Positions 45,231 to 57,880 of a DNA stretch of 64,000 nucleotides are shown piece after piece. Each line of letters begins with the position of its first letter. The first letter of the stretch is position 1. A program made the translations under genes and the position numbers. This DNA is from Seiridium cupressi (Eukaryota > Ascomycota > Sordariomycetes > Amphisphaeriales > Sporocadaceae): NCBI GenBank assembly GCA_036674765.1, contig JARVKI010000058.1:124001-188000 (forward strand), given 5' to 3'. A model generated the notes under the pieces. That model did not search any database. It saw only the letters and a program-made list of their open reading frames with translations, and was not told where the DNA came from.

Positions 45231-46463
45231 GCTTGAGGTCTTGACTGGGACAGGATGAGAGCACTACAATACCCTGACGACTGGGAGCTGTCAAGGTGGC
45301 ACATACGACTTGAGCACCCTGCAAGTACCAGTGTTGTGAAACATGAACTACGAAAGAGACAAAGGGGTCGACACAGTATATACAGCGACAGAACGTATAG
45401 GAGACTGCCTAGAAGGGCCACCGCCTGCTGCAAAGGGAACGGTGCAGTGAGACCAAGTGACAAGCCAAGCGACGCAGGGGAAGCTCGCGTTGGAGAAAGA
45501 GAAAGAAGCGAGTGTGCACAGTGATGCTATCAGTTGTCAGGTCATGCCCAATGTTCGAAAGTATATGAGGAGAAGCGGTTGTATATATGTCCTTTGTGAT
45601 ACCCGGCATTCAGGATGGGAGTCGTGTTTGGCATAATGCGCGGCGTTAGATGGTAATGGAGAAGGTGCCCGTTGGACATCTCGAAAGCTTATATCGCACC
45701 GCTTGCTACAAGGATAGGGAGGAAACGGTACCGAAGTTGGCTTGTCACCCTTCTGGCCGGTTACCGAAATCGATGATCGAACTTTTAAAAATGCGTTGAC
45801 GCAGACATAAAATGCTCATCTTGTGATGGCGACGCTACGGCGTGAGGTGATATCAATGGTAAAATAGTGTGGGTCCGACCGATTATGTGTATTTCATAAG
45901 GTTATAGGATTTGCCTAAATCACAATTGTCGGTACCATCTGAGCTCTAACTTGCTCTTTTCCATTGGACTGGGCATGGACAAGTTCTCATGGGGTTTGCT
46001 TACCCATAATGCCCAAGAAGTATTTATTGCATGGCATTGAGATTAGGATGAAGACGAGCTGTAATAAGACACAGCAACGACATGAAAAGACATATCCGAG
46101 TTGAAAATTTGTGCTACGGTACAATAACACGCCGTACGATACAAGGTGTGCATACGTTACGTCATGGTGGTAATGTAGGTAAAATGCTTTGAATGAGCCT
46201 TTGACTTTCTGTGCCCCGCCATCAGGCGCCAACCCCGCCATAAGCCCGAGTTCAACACTGGTGAGCAAGATTAAGCCAGTTCCCATTTCCGAAACTCACG
46301 GAAACAACTATAAAACCCTTTGCCGCAAACACCCTCGTTGTAACTTCCTTCTACCGTCCTTTTGCCGACTGCTGAAGAAATCTCAACTTTGCGACTTCCT
46401 TTCCGAAGCAAACACTTATCTCCCTCTGCCAACAAAGCAGCGCCGAGTGCGCAGTCCACGACC
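45231..46463. other. Intergenic region upstream of HBS1
   Basis: 1.2 kb between two plus-strand genes: 3' UTR of the centrin-like gene and promoter of HBS1. Small frames overlap on both strands without recognisable content. Confidence 0.5.
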
Positions 46464-49187
46464 ATGTCTCGGCACCAGGCGTACCGCAATTACGACTACG
46501 AGAACGATTTAGACGAATACGATGGCGGCGTTGAGCTCGAGGAGGAGGAGGAGGGCGGACTGAGTGCTGAAGACAGAGGTATGCTGATTCGACTGAAAGC
46601 CATGGGACTTGGCTGTGCTTTGCCAACAAAATGGTCTTATGATACTAACACAACGCAGCGCAAATGGAGGCCGGCACTGCTGAAGTGCGTAGCCTTCTAG
46701 GGCCTCAAGCATCGAAAGTCACAACAGCGCAAATCCAAGAAGCCCTCTGGCATTACTACTATGATATCGACAAGTCGGTGGGCTACCTCATGAACAAGTT
46801 TATCGAGCCGCCCGCCCCCAAGGCTGCTAAGAACACATCGGTCAACAACAAAGACTTAGGTAGGTCAATTTCTGTTTATTTGGTAAATGCAGTTTTTGTA
46901 CAGGGGGCCGGAAGAGCAGGTCCCAGGGCCAGCACATGTATGAGGTTGTGTTTGGTTCTTACTTGAAGCCGCATCTCGAGCATTACGCGTACGTACTGGT
47001 CACCGCAAGTACAGAATCTGAGCTACATGGCTAACTACTGCCCAAACAGACAGAATAGCCCAGAGATGCCGGCAGCACTTCTCGCCCGCGGACTTCTTTC
47101 ACGACATGCCGTGGTTGAACACCCCACAAGACCGCCAGACCACTTTCATGGAGCCTCTCTACCCCCGAGGGGGTCTGCTGGGAGGATCTGGTGGTCCGCC
47201 AAAAATGTCCAAGCTGCAACAGTTGGCTGCAGAGCGAAAGAGGAAGGCCGAAGAGCAGAAGGCTGGACAGAAAACCAAAGAAAACATCAAGCCCCCAGTG
47301 AAAGAGACTACCCAGAAGTTCAGCAGCTTGTCTATCAGTCCAAGTGACAAGCAGCGGGTGGCGGCGCAGACTTCTGAAAGTATAAGCCCATCACGCGAGC
47401 CGGCTCTCCCTGCGCCATCCCTGAAAAGGAAGACGAGTGATATCGTTCAACTTGATGGTCCGCCCACAAAGTCTCCCATCAGACTGGAGGAGAATCTTTC
47501 TGAGGATATTGAACCAGTCGAACCTGCCACACCATCTGCATTTGCCCAAGCACTACTGGGATCTGCTCCACCTGCTCGTGTGCCGAGGACCTATGCCCTT
47601 CCATATATGGCTTTCACTTCATCCGTAGCTGATGCATTTTCTGGACCTAGTCCTGATGATGTGGTGCTGGCAGCGCGAGCGAAAGGTTCGCTTTTGGGTG
47701 CTAAGAAAGCATAGGATCGCGCTTACTGACAAGTTCCATTAGCTAGCAATAAGAAGCTTGCCAGCGCGACCAAAAAGAAAGGTGGCACCGACAAGGTGGA
47801 TCAAGCAGCGGACGGGGTTAAAACAATCAAACTTGATGACGCCCCTTTACCGAAAAGCAAGAATCTAGATGTTCTGAGCGAGTACGAGAAGAGCAAGAGC
47901 AAGAAGAGCGCAAGCTTCGTTGTCGTTGGTAAGTAAGAAACCCGGTCTTGTCATCGTGTCAAGGTTAGCTAACACTAGCTAGGTCATGTGGATGCCGGAA
48001 AGAGTACATTGATGGGAAGGTTGCTACTGGATCTTGATGTGGTCGACCAAAGGACCATCGACAGATATCGTAAGGAGGCCGAGCAGATGGGGAAATCGTC
48101 ATTTGCGTTGGCGTGGGTGTTGGACCAACGAGTGGAAGAGCGCAGTCGAGGCATTACTATCGACATCGCGACGAATCGGTTCGAGACGGACTCAACATCT
48201 TTCACCATCCTCGATGCCCCTGGTCACCGAGATTTTATCCCAAATATGATCGCAGGTGCAAGTCAAGCAGACTTTGCCATATTGGTCGTCGATGCCTCCA
48301 CGGGAGCTTTCGAGTCAGGTTTGAAGGGGCAGACACGGGAGCATTCGCTGCTAATACGAAGCATGGGCGTATCTCGAGTCATTGTCGCTGTCAATAAATT
48401 GGACACCGTCGGGTGGTCGCAAGAACGTTTTGATGAGATCTCTCACCAGGTTTCCGGCTTCATGTCAGCAACCGGCTTTCAGCTGAAGAATATCAGCTTT
48501 GTGCCGGTCTCTGGTTTGAATGGGGACAATCTTGTCAATAAGTCGATAGACCCGGCCGCAGGTTGGTATACAGGCGAGACCTTGATCAAGGAGCTCGAAA
48601 GCTCAGAACCACTGACGAGGGCGCTGGACAAGCCTCTGCGCATGACGATATCGGAGATTTTCAGGACGACACAAAGCCCAGTCACGATATCAGGGAGGAT
48701 AGATGCTGGCTCATTGCAGATGGGAGATGCGGTTCTCATACAACCGAGTGGGGAGAAGGCCTTTGTCAAGTCTCTCGAACTCGATTCCGAACCAGTCGAT
48801 TGGGCGGTCGCGGGGCAGAATGTCGTCATCCATTTGACCAATATTGATCCGATCCATGTCCGAGTTGGAGATATTGTCTGCGATCCAAAATCACCAGTGA
48901 ATTCCACCGATACGTTCACTATCAAAGCCCTCGCCTTCGATATCTTGATGCCGATGCAAGTTGATGTGCACCGCGGGCGGATGTGGACCCCGGGACAGAT
49001 CGTCGAGATCCCGGCCATTTTGGACAAGGTCAAGGGTACTGTGCTCAAGAAGCAACCGAAGATTGTGAAACCTGCGAGTGTCGCCAGAGTTGTGGTCAAG
49101 ATGAATAGCAAGGTCCCGTTGGAGGCTGGCCAGCGTATTGTGCTGAGGAGTAATGGTGATACTATTGCTGCTGGATTATTGGAATAA
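46464..49187 (+). CDS. HBS1: HBS1, ribosome-rescue GTPase
   Basis: Five exons: 46464-46578, 46659-46859, 47050-47685, 47743-47928 and 47983-49187, giving 780 residues. The third donor is uncertain: GTTCGC at 47686 or GTGCTA at 47698, a four-residue difference in the same frame. The N-terminal Hbs1 domain is clear (RSLLGPQASKVTTAQIQEAL, then YYDIDKSVGYLMNKF), followed by a Lys/Ser-rich linker with HFSPADFFHDMPWLN. The translational GTPase part has the P-loop GHVDAGKS (split by the last intron), switch I with ERSRGITIDI, DAPGHRDF and NKLD, then the two EF1A-like beta-barrels. With Dom34/Pelota, Hbs1 splits stalled ribosomes in no-go and non-stop decay. The layout distinguishes it from eRF3 (Sup35) and EF1A. 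Confidence 0.93.
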
Positions 49188-50879
49188 GTAGCCCGTAGGG
49201 GTAGAGGAGAACTAAGACTAGTCCAGTATCAAGAGACATGCCATAAGACTACATTGGACGCTTCCGTATGGCAAGCATCATAACGTGACATGAAGATGAA
49301 TGTTCGTTCTACAGCCTCGTTTCTGTCTATGTATATATATGTACCCCACCACAGGGAAACAGGGCGAACATTCTTGGTACCAAAACTCAACAATTCCATG
49401 TTTTCCTATCAGTGATCCTGGCCATCCCATTTAGATCGCACTTGAGGTCTCCCCAACCTCGAGACAAGACCTCCAGCCTCTGAACGCTGATTCGCGGCTG
49501 AGACACAATAGGGGTCCATCCGCCCGCGCCTCACTTGAGGCTCTTTGGAAGGAACAGCCACACTCTAATCGGATGTCAAGCCCTTAAAGACAAGATCCGA
49601 TGCATGTACGAGCTACGGCGCAGCATTCATCGAAGAGTTCCGCAGTTGAGGACACGGTGCAGAGAATATAGTGATTAGGTATAGCGACAAGTTTGCAATT
49701 TATCCGTCCACATGCAGGAGCTTTTGTCCACGAACATCTGAAGTCGACTCTGGACATGTGGCTAGAAGCTAAATGTAGCCAAGCCAGGGTCTCCTTCCCC
49801 CCGCATGACACAGAACTGGCGCCAATTCCCCAAAAGGTGCTCGGACACCATGACACTTGAAAAAAGCGGAAGGGACAACGACTACCTACCTATTTTTGAA
49901 CCTTCTCAGTTGGCTGTAGACTTTGCGCTTGAGTACGAGTCCTTGTCTTTCCTGTCGCCGCAGCGTTGAAATAAATCGAGCCTTAGTAGCACTAACAAAT
50001 AGAGCGCGTGCAACTCGCTCAGTACGATGTGCATGGAAATATGCGCCAATGGCCTGCCTGCGGCAGTTTGTCTCTTTTGTGGGCCCTTGGAAAGCTCGCG
50101 AATAATCCATGCTGTCAGGAACAAGCCGTCCCAAAAAGTCGGCCAGCCTTGATGAGGCAGCAGGGAGCAAATTGAAACGCATCACTGGTGATAACAAATG
50201 AACCGTGACTCGGGAAGCAAGTGAACAGATAGGCCAATGCCCAGAACTGTGTCCATGGTCATTCAACCTTGTTACGTTCAGACTTTGTAGTTTCCATGGA
50301 AGGCCAGATATTAAGCTTAAAAGTGGCAATTGGCAGAATCTCCAAAGGCAAGCTGGCAATTGCAGGGCTGATGAGAAGGTTACCACCAAGGGAACCTGTC
50401 CCTGCCTTGATTGCTCCCGATGGTATCTGCAAAGTATTCTTCTCGTCAAAGTCCGAGCAAGATTGGTGAAGGCAAACGTGGCTTTTACAAGTGGAATACA
50501 AACCAATTGTATGTGTTTTTCAGCGGCTCCAGGGGTATTGGCAGCGAATGGTCCGTGCACAAAGTCGCTCAAAATTTAGTTAGCTGCTATGTGGCCTTAT
50601 GAATTATCTGTTCTTTCGGAGATGGCATAGCTTGCGCTTGATACATAAGGAATCTCTCTGGACCTGGAGCTTCCTTTTCTCCTTCTCCCCCCCCATTCAC
50701 AACTTTCGCCTTAACTGCGCGACGACGACGAACCATCACTAACACATTGGGTTGACACTTGCTCAACTACTAGTGGTGCACAACTCATCGACTTCTTCTA
50801 TCTTTTCCCGTCGCCTAATATCAACGTCGCTGCTTGGCTGTAGTTGACTCTATAACATCCTCACATCCACACAGCCGCC
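49188..50879. promoter_or_regulatory. Intergenic region with BiP promoter
   Basis: 1.7 kb from the HBS1 stop to the BiP start. The last 250 bp are pyrimidine-rich (about 50665-50700) with a long likely 5' UTR. I looked for an unfolded-protein-response element of the CANRNTGKCCT type and found only partial matches, such as TGTGGCCT near 50590. A 228-codon minus-strand frame at 49886-50572 has no recognisable domain. Confidence 0.45.
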
Positions 50880-53113
50880 ATGGCTCGACGATCCCAGAGT
50901 TCGTGGGCCTTGAGCTTCAGCCTGATCGCTTGGATCGGCCTGCTCTTCTGCGCTCCTCTCTTTTTCGCTTCTTCTGCCCAAGCGGATGATATCTCAGAAT
51001 ATGGAACCGTCATTGGTATTGTAAGTTGACACCCTCACCGACAACTGGTGCCTGCGGAGTGCGCCTGGACTCTTGCTAACCAGCCCTCTCTCCACAGGAT
51101 TTGGGTACCACATACTCCTGCGTCGGTGTGATGCAAAAGGGCAAGGTCGAGATTCTCGTCAACGACCAAGGAAACCGAATTACCCCGTCATATGTCGCCT
51201 TCACCGAGGATGAAAGACTAGTGGGAGATGCCGCCAAACAACAGGCTGCCGCTAACCCCACCAACACCATCTACGATATCAAGTGAGTTGAAACAAACCC
51301 CATAATACAGCCCCCATCTTAGGAATTCGGAGAAACAAAATTCTAACTGCTCGTTTCCCCCACAGGCGCTTGATCGGCCGAAAGTACACCGAGAAGGACC
51401 TCCAGACCGATATCAAGCACTTCCCCTTCACCGTCAAGAACAAGGATGGCAAGCCCGTCGTTGAGGTCCAGGTTGCTGGTGCCGACAAGGTGTTCACCCC
51501 CGAAGAAATCTCCGCCGTCGTTCTCGGCAAGATGAAGGAGGTCGCCGAGGCCTACCTGGGCAAGAAGGTCACCCACGCCGTCGTTACTGTCCCTGCCTAC
51601 TTCAACGACAACCAGCGCCAGGCTACCAAGGATGCCGGTATCATTGCCGGTCTCAACGTCCTCCGTATCGTGAACGAGCCCACTGCGGCTGCTATCGCCT
51701 ACGGTCTGGACAAGACCGACCAAGAGCGCCACATCATCGTCTACGATCTTGGTGGTGGTACCTTCGATGTTTCCCTGCTCTCGATCGACCAGGGTGTCTT
51801 CGAGGTCTTGGCTACCGCCGGTGACACTCACCTTGGTGGTGAGGATTTCGATCAGCGTATCATCAACCACTTTGCCAAGTCGTACAACAAGAAGAACAAC
51901 GTCGATATTACCAAGGACCTCAAGGCCATGGGTAAACTCAAGCGTGAGGCTGAAAAGGCGAAGCGTACTCTGTCTTCCCAGATGTCCACCCGCATTGAGA
52001 TTGAGGCATTCTTCGAGGGCAAGGACTTCTCCGAGACCCTGACCCGTGCCAAGTTTGAGGAGCTCAACATGGATCTGTTCAAGCGCACTCTCAAGCCCGT
52101 GAAGCAGGTTCTTGATGACGCCAAGCTCAAGAAGGACGAGATTGACGACATCGTCCTCGTCGGTGGTTCCACTCGTATTCCCAAGGTTCAGTCTCTTCTC
52201 GAGGAGTTCTTCGCCGGTAAGAAGGCTAGCAAGGGTATTAACCCTGACGAGGCTGTTGCTTTCGGTGCTGCTGTTCAGGCTGGTGTGCTCTCCAACGAGG
52301 AAGGCACTGGTGATATCGTCCTTATGGATGTCAACCCGCTTACTCTCGGTATTGAGACCACTGGTGGAGTCATGACCAAGCTGATCCCCCGCAACACTCC
52401 TATCCCTACCCGCAAGAGCCAGATCTTCTCGACTGCTGCCGATAACCAGCCTGTTGTCTTGATCCAGGTCTTCGAGGGTGAGCGTTCCATGACTAAGGAC
52501 AACAACCTCCTGGGCAAGTTCGAGCTTACCAACATCCCTCCCGCCCCTCGTGGTGTCCCCCAAATTGAGGTCTCCTTCGAGCTTGATGCCAACGGTATCC
52601 TCAAGGTTTCGGCCCACGACAAGGGAACTGGCAAGACTGAGACTATTACTATCACCAACGACAAGGGTCGTCTCACTCAGGAGGAGATCGACCGTATGGT
52701 CGCCGAAGCCGAGAAGTACGCCGAGGAGGACAAGGCCACCCGCGAGCGCATTGAGGCTCGTAACGGTCTTGAGAACTACGCCTTCAACTTGAAGAACCAG
52801 GTCAACGATGAGGATGGTCTTGGTGGCAAGATTGACGACGAGGACAAGGAGACTGTAAGTTACACGCATCCGTGACACCAGTATAGATTTTTAAATCCTT
52901 GCAACATGCTAACATAATTCCCAGATTCTTGACGCTGTCAAGGAGGCTACCGAGTGGCTCGAGGAGAACGCTGGTACTGCCACCGCCGAGGATTTCGAGG
53001 AGCAGAAGGAGAAGCTCTCGAACGCCGCCTACCCCATCACCTCCAAGATGTACCAGGGTGCAGGTGGCCCTGGTGCTGATGATGATGAGCCTCTCGACCA
53101 CGACGAGTTGTAG
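50880..53113 (+). CDS. KAR2: BiP/KAR2, ER-lumenal Hsp70 chaperone
   Basis: Exons 50880-51020, 51098-51282, 51366-52854 and 52925-53113 give 667 residues. A signal peptide covers about residues 1-35 ([18 protein letters not shown] core). The Hsp70 ATPase motifs are all present: [44 protein letters not shown] and [13 protein letters not shown]. The substrate-binding domain contains NPLTLGIET and [12 protein letters not shown]. The protein ends LDHDEL, the ER retrieval signal. BiP drives ATP-dependent translocation and folding in the ER lumen and regulates the unfolded protein response. Codon use is strongly biased (C-ending codons), as expected for a highly expressed gene, and this leaves a 511-codon open frame on the opposite strand. 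Confidence 0.98.
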
Positions 53114-54098
53114 AAGGCATGACAGACGCGAATATTGTTTTAGTCCTAGATTTCAGTTTACTAGCACCGCATCGGACACAAGGAATAAAAAAATAAATAA
53201 AGTTAATAAATTGCCCAGCTCCATTATCCGCCAGTGACAACAGAGTTCCAACACAATTCTGCCGCGTTGTGAGTAGAGTTTACTTCTGTAAAGCTTGCTA
53301 ATAGGGGAACGTGGTTGAAAGGGATCTTGCGTCTCTACAACTGGATGCTTTTGATTTTGGTATCCTCTGGCTGGACTTCCTTGCGGATCAATGACACTAG
53401 AGCTTTGGAGGAGAGGAGAGATTTTCAAAAGCCAATCGCGGTTAGTCGTATCTAAATTTTCTGTGCTATAGTTTCCTGGAACTGTGTGAAGTTGCTAGTA
53501 GTGGAGGTAACTCCTCATGTTGTAGTAGATAGAGTTGGACTTGGAAGTTCACAACTTCATTGAAGACAACCGCTATGCCAATTGAGAAGATGACCACTAA
53601 CCCCCCACCCCCACTCCTCCTCCAAGCCAGAACTTAGGGGGGGGTTTTTTTCCCCCCCTTTTTTTCCCTTTTTTTCTCTCTCTCAAATCCCCTGTAGGTT
53701 GGCCGACTTCTCACCAGCATCTCCCAGATGTTAGAATCATCGTCACATAAATGCCAGTAAATGTGCCTTTGTATGTTCGCCATGGGGTGATGGTGCAAGC
53801 AAAAATACCAGTGAAATACGGTTGTTCATGTCGGTCAAGAAGGTATTCACCTCTGCGAGAATATCATGGTAATTTTACTATATAGGGGTATAGGGTATTA
53901 TCCAATTGCCTCGGCCAGTTGTGCCATATCCAACATTAACTCTAAGCGACACCAAACCACCACTTGCCCAACTCCACAGCAATACCAGCATTGCCAGCCT
54001 ATAGTCCTGAAATAGTAAGCTTCGCGGCGGGTGTAATATCTTCAAGGCGCAGATCTCAGCCCCACTTGGCTCACCACGCGCCCCGAGAACATCGTATC
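53114..54098. other. Convergent 3' intergenic region with homopolymer blocks
   Basis: 985 bp between BiP (+) and the permease (-). At about 53637-53680 there is a run of homopolymer blocks (G8 T7 C7 T7 C3 T7, then CT repeats). No gene was seen. Confidence 0.6.
53637..53684. repeat. Stacked homopolymer blocks
   Basis: Consecutive runs of G8, T7, C7, T7, C3 and T7 end in a CT dinucleotide repeat. A C-rich stretch (ccccccacccccactcctcc) lies just upstream. This may be natural low-complexity DNA or an assembly error at a hard-to-sequence site. Confidence 0.8.
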
Positions 54099-55857
54099 CT
54101 AGGCCTTGCCCTCAAGCACTCCTTCCTTACCGACTGCAACAGCCTCGCCCTGCTCGCTGTCAACAGTTTCTCCGCTCTTCAAACCAAGCTGCCTGGTGTC
54201 CCAGCCCTTGCTTTCGAGGTATGCACGGAACTCGATGTCCTCTTTGGTGATAGTGTCCTGGTCGATATGGGGCAGAAAGAAGAGAGCCAGTGAGGCGGAG
54301 AGGATGCAGAGGCAGGCGGCCACGTAGAAGGGATACTGGTACTGTTTGGTCTCGTCGTCGCCTCCTGCGGCAATGATGTACGGAAACACGTAGGTGCCGA
54401 CGAAGGCGCCAATCTTGCCAACGGCAGCGGCAATACCATAGTACTGACCACGCACACCGGTCGCGCAGGTTTTGGCGGCCAACAGGCCGATATTGTTACC
54501 TGGTCCCAGCTCGCCAAGAGAGAGGAAAACGCCGTAAACAACGGCAAAGGCACCAACGTACTGGGCCTGTGCCAGCTTGGAGTAGCAACCAGCCATTATG
54601 AAACCTACTATGGCTTGCAAAATAACACCGCCAACAAGAGTCAGCCGTGGGCCGTAGCGGTCGCTGACGAACGCACCAATTATGGTACCGGGGATGTAGA
54701 ACAGATTGATCACGGTATTCCAGCCAAAGATAGTGGTAAGAGGTGCGTCGTCGCTGTAAATACTGGCGAGCATCGGGGAGGAGTAGATGCCAAATGCGTA
54801 AACGGAGAACTGGAGACCTGGTCAGCTTATCCACTTTCAAGTGCGCGCCAGAGCGCCTTACATCATAGATGAACCAGATCAACGACACGATGAAGAGACG
54901 GAAGCCATAGTACTTGAAAACAAGCGAGTAAGGGGTCTTGGTGTTCTTCATCGAGTTGCGACTAAACTCCTCGGGTTCCTTCAGTCTTAATCGCAAGACA
55001 AACAAGACCAGCGGGAAGACGACACCAATTCCCAGACTTGTACGCCAGATGGTGCCGTAGTATACATTAGAAGCTGCAGCAGCGACAACATCTAATTCCA
55101 AATCAGCACAATGCCGCACCCGCCTCATACCTATGCAGGTCACGCCACTCACAAGGTACAAATGCGCCAATGACAAAGCCCCAATCGATCATGGTATTCG
55201 TGAACAAGATGAACCATCTGTTGCGAGTGCCTGACTTGAGCTCACCGCTGGACTCGGCGCAGCTCACGCTTCCGGCCGGGTATTCTCCTAGGACATTGTT
55301 AGTGGGAGCAAGCAGCAGATGGGCGCAGTGCAATGATTCACCTCCAATACCGATTCCAACCTGTGATAGAATTAGCCGCTGGGGTCTTTGGGCCAAGATT
55401 TGGCGTCTGAGCCACTACGTAGACTTACGAAGAATCTCCATGCTGTCAGCATGCCGAACATACCAACCGGGTCGCCATGCCAATATGAGCCAGCCGCAAG
55501 TGCCGTGAATACAATCAAGATGACAGTGGATGTGAGGAGAGAGCCTGTCCGCGACCAGCGATCTGCAAGAACGCCAAAGATCAGTTGGCCAACCACCGTA
55601 CCGGCGAATGCAATGGCGGACACATTCTTCTTGGCCGTCGAGTTGGTGTAAAGGTCGCCATACTCATAGCCTAAGGTAGTGCTAACGGAACCAATGACGT
55701 TGTTGATGTAGCCGTCCGAGAAGAGACCAGCACCGCAAGCAAGAACGGGCCAGATGGCTTGCCAGAAGGGTTTCTGGTCAATTGGACGTCCGTTTTCGGC
55801 ATTCGCTTGAGCAACTTGCTCACCGTCGACCGGCTTTTTTCGCCCGAGCTTGAACAT
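54099..55857 (-). CDS. GIT1: MFS permease of the GIT1 (glycerophosphodiester) type
   Basis: Five exons: 55857-55429, 55360-55342, 55287-55153, 55091-54862 and 54809-54099, giving 507 residues. Exon 2 is a 19-nt micro-exon needed to form [20 protein letters not shown]. Twelve hydrophobic segments can be placed. The first half carries [20 protein letters not shown] and [17 protein letters not shown], the MFS signature GxLaDrxGRr. The second half includes [21 protein letters not shown] and [20 protein letters not shown]. These match Git1-like permeases, relatives of the PHO84 phosphate transporters, that take up glycerophosphoinositol and related phosphodiesters at the plasma membrane. Substrate specificity is inferred from family resemblance. 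The conserved GGEYPAGS stretch distinguishes it from PHO84 (GGDYPLS). Confidence 0.88.
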
Positions 55858-57880
55858 GGTGTAAGTGGGAGTCGCGCGACAGTCTCGGGGTCGACTATCG
55901 GGAGCTTGGAACTATTGGTGATCAAGTGGAGTCTGGAGGGGAGTAGGCAACTTGGCGTTTGGATTCGTATAGCAAACTAATACATCGCAGTATTATAGAA
56001 AAGGACTAACAGTGCCAAGGAAGTTTTAGGATAGGAAGTAGGGGGCTCGAGGCTTCTAGAAGGAGGGCAACTTGTCAAGCGCAAGAGGAGGAGTGCTGCA
56101 TGTGAGCGGTGCAGGGGAAGCTTTAAAAGAAAAAAATAAATCTGATCGGGAACGCACCCTACCCTGCAGCAGCGTGCCCGGCTCTATCTGCACGCTACCT
56201 TGGCCTACCTTGGCCTACCTTGTCGAAGGATCGGCGAAGCGTGGCCACCCGTAGTCGCGACCTACTTTTGGCTATTGTTCTTCCTTTTTTCTTTTTTTTT
56301 ACCTTGTCGGTTTTACTAGGACATGGCGACCCCCCATGGGCCTGGGGCTAAGGTATTGGTAGTACAATTGCTATCAATCAGCAATGTGAGTCCCGGTCGG
56401 TCGTCGGGAGGGGCACTCGTGGCCACGATACGCATCTCTGATTTGTTCGTAGCAGACTCACCCATCCTAGGACCCAGCCGCTTAGCTCTTTGACGATAGG
56501 GAACTCCGCTGCAGGTGCCAAGTGACTGGAATGGCTTCAAGGCTGAATGCCAAACCCCACTGTCGCAAGCATTTGTCTTTGCCCGTGGTACGACTACGAC
56601 GGGGTTTCCCCCGAAAGTTGGGATGGTCTATGGGTCGTGCGTCGTGAGGTGTGTCCTGTTTGGTTCGTCCTGTATCTGAAAGCTCCATCGGGAAGAGTTC
56701 CACAAACTTGGGCAACCTATCAGCATTCTGATATTGACCCCATGCTTGGTGCCTGGCAATGAAACGGGGTGCTGATTCTACTATGTATGGTACGCTCCTG
56801 GCTCCTCCTTACGAGGACAATGTCCCCAGCTTCTGATTTCGACGCCCCGAGAAGCAGCACCGACCCAAGTGTTGTTTGGTTCTAGCGGGAAACCCGGAAA
56901 TGCTTGGCACGATCGTGCTGTAACCTACATATCGGGCAGCGGGCGAAGCTTATTGCTTGCCAAGGACGCCCATGCAAATGCCACCCTGCAGCTCGGGGGG
57001 GGGATTCGATTGGTCCGGTTGCTAAGGTCGCAGAATGTCGCCCGCTCAGAGGCTTGCCAAGGTCCCCTGTGACGTGCAGTGAAGTGAGCTTGATCGCGTG
57101 CCCGCAATCTTAATAGCACTGGCAGCTCTACTTCGCACAGTTGCGACTTTGGGGAAACTTGGACCTTCATAACAGTGCTGCCTATGGAGGGGTGGCGAGC
57201 AGGGTACTATGTATTTTGCTGCACGTCATTTCCGACTTCGAAGTACGTACTATTCCGACAACGCTGACCAGCTAGACTTGGGAGCACTATCGCAGCATTC
57301 GACCGGGGTGCATCTCCACAGGAAAGGAAGTCGGCCAGCCCCGTGTGCCGAGGGCCGTGATAGCTCGAGCGCGTCACATGAAGGGAATGGCCGAGCTGCG
57401 TAACGTTCAAGCGACAAAAAGATAGAATTGCTATCAGTGGACTTGCTACGTGAGACATGATGAAGCCTCGCTTTATTCGTCAAAGTAGTATTGACTTGCA
57501 AACTAACCGACTTAGTTGTAGGATTTAATCGCACCGATTACAATGCCCTGTATGTCTCTGTATATGTGGGTCGAGCCGTTTTCCGGCATCACTTACAGCA
57601 ACGTCAAGGTCATGGCCAATCACCCTAGCAAGTAGAGCTTCTCACTAAATCGTACCGTAGCATTTACATAACTGTACGTGAACATCACCGCAATGGGCAT
57701 TCAGATGGTGCACATTAATGGTGATGGATTGATCGCCCATCCATCGGTTATCTGCTCTTTTTGATCATATGGAAAGTAACAACCCCTCCGATTTTGGCGA
57801 AACAGCACCAGCCAGGGCCATATATCCTTCTCTCGGCATTCTATCAACATGTTGAGTGCGCAATCGTGTTGAATATGTCC
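55858..57880. promoter_or_regulatory. Upstream region of the GIT1-like permease, no other gene
   Basis: 2.0 kb upstream of the permease and downstream of PEX11. It contains a 10-bp tandem repeat (56195-56222), a T-rich run at about 56279-56303 and a G9 run near 56995. No CACGTG phosphate-response (PHO4/NUC-1) site was seen near the permease start. Open frames of 60-95 codons at 56316-57534 show no recognisable content. Confidence 0.5.
56195..56222. repeat. Short tandem repeat, 10-bp unit
   Basis: CTACCTTGGC occurs twice in tandem and is followed by a partial third copy (CTACCTTG). It lies about 340 bp upstream of the GIT1-like start codon. Confidence 0.85.

Noticed and set aside
49886..50572. 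228-codon minus-strand frame upstream of BiP
   Set aside because: No recognisable domain and no conserved features; probably a chance frame in the BiP upstream region.
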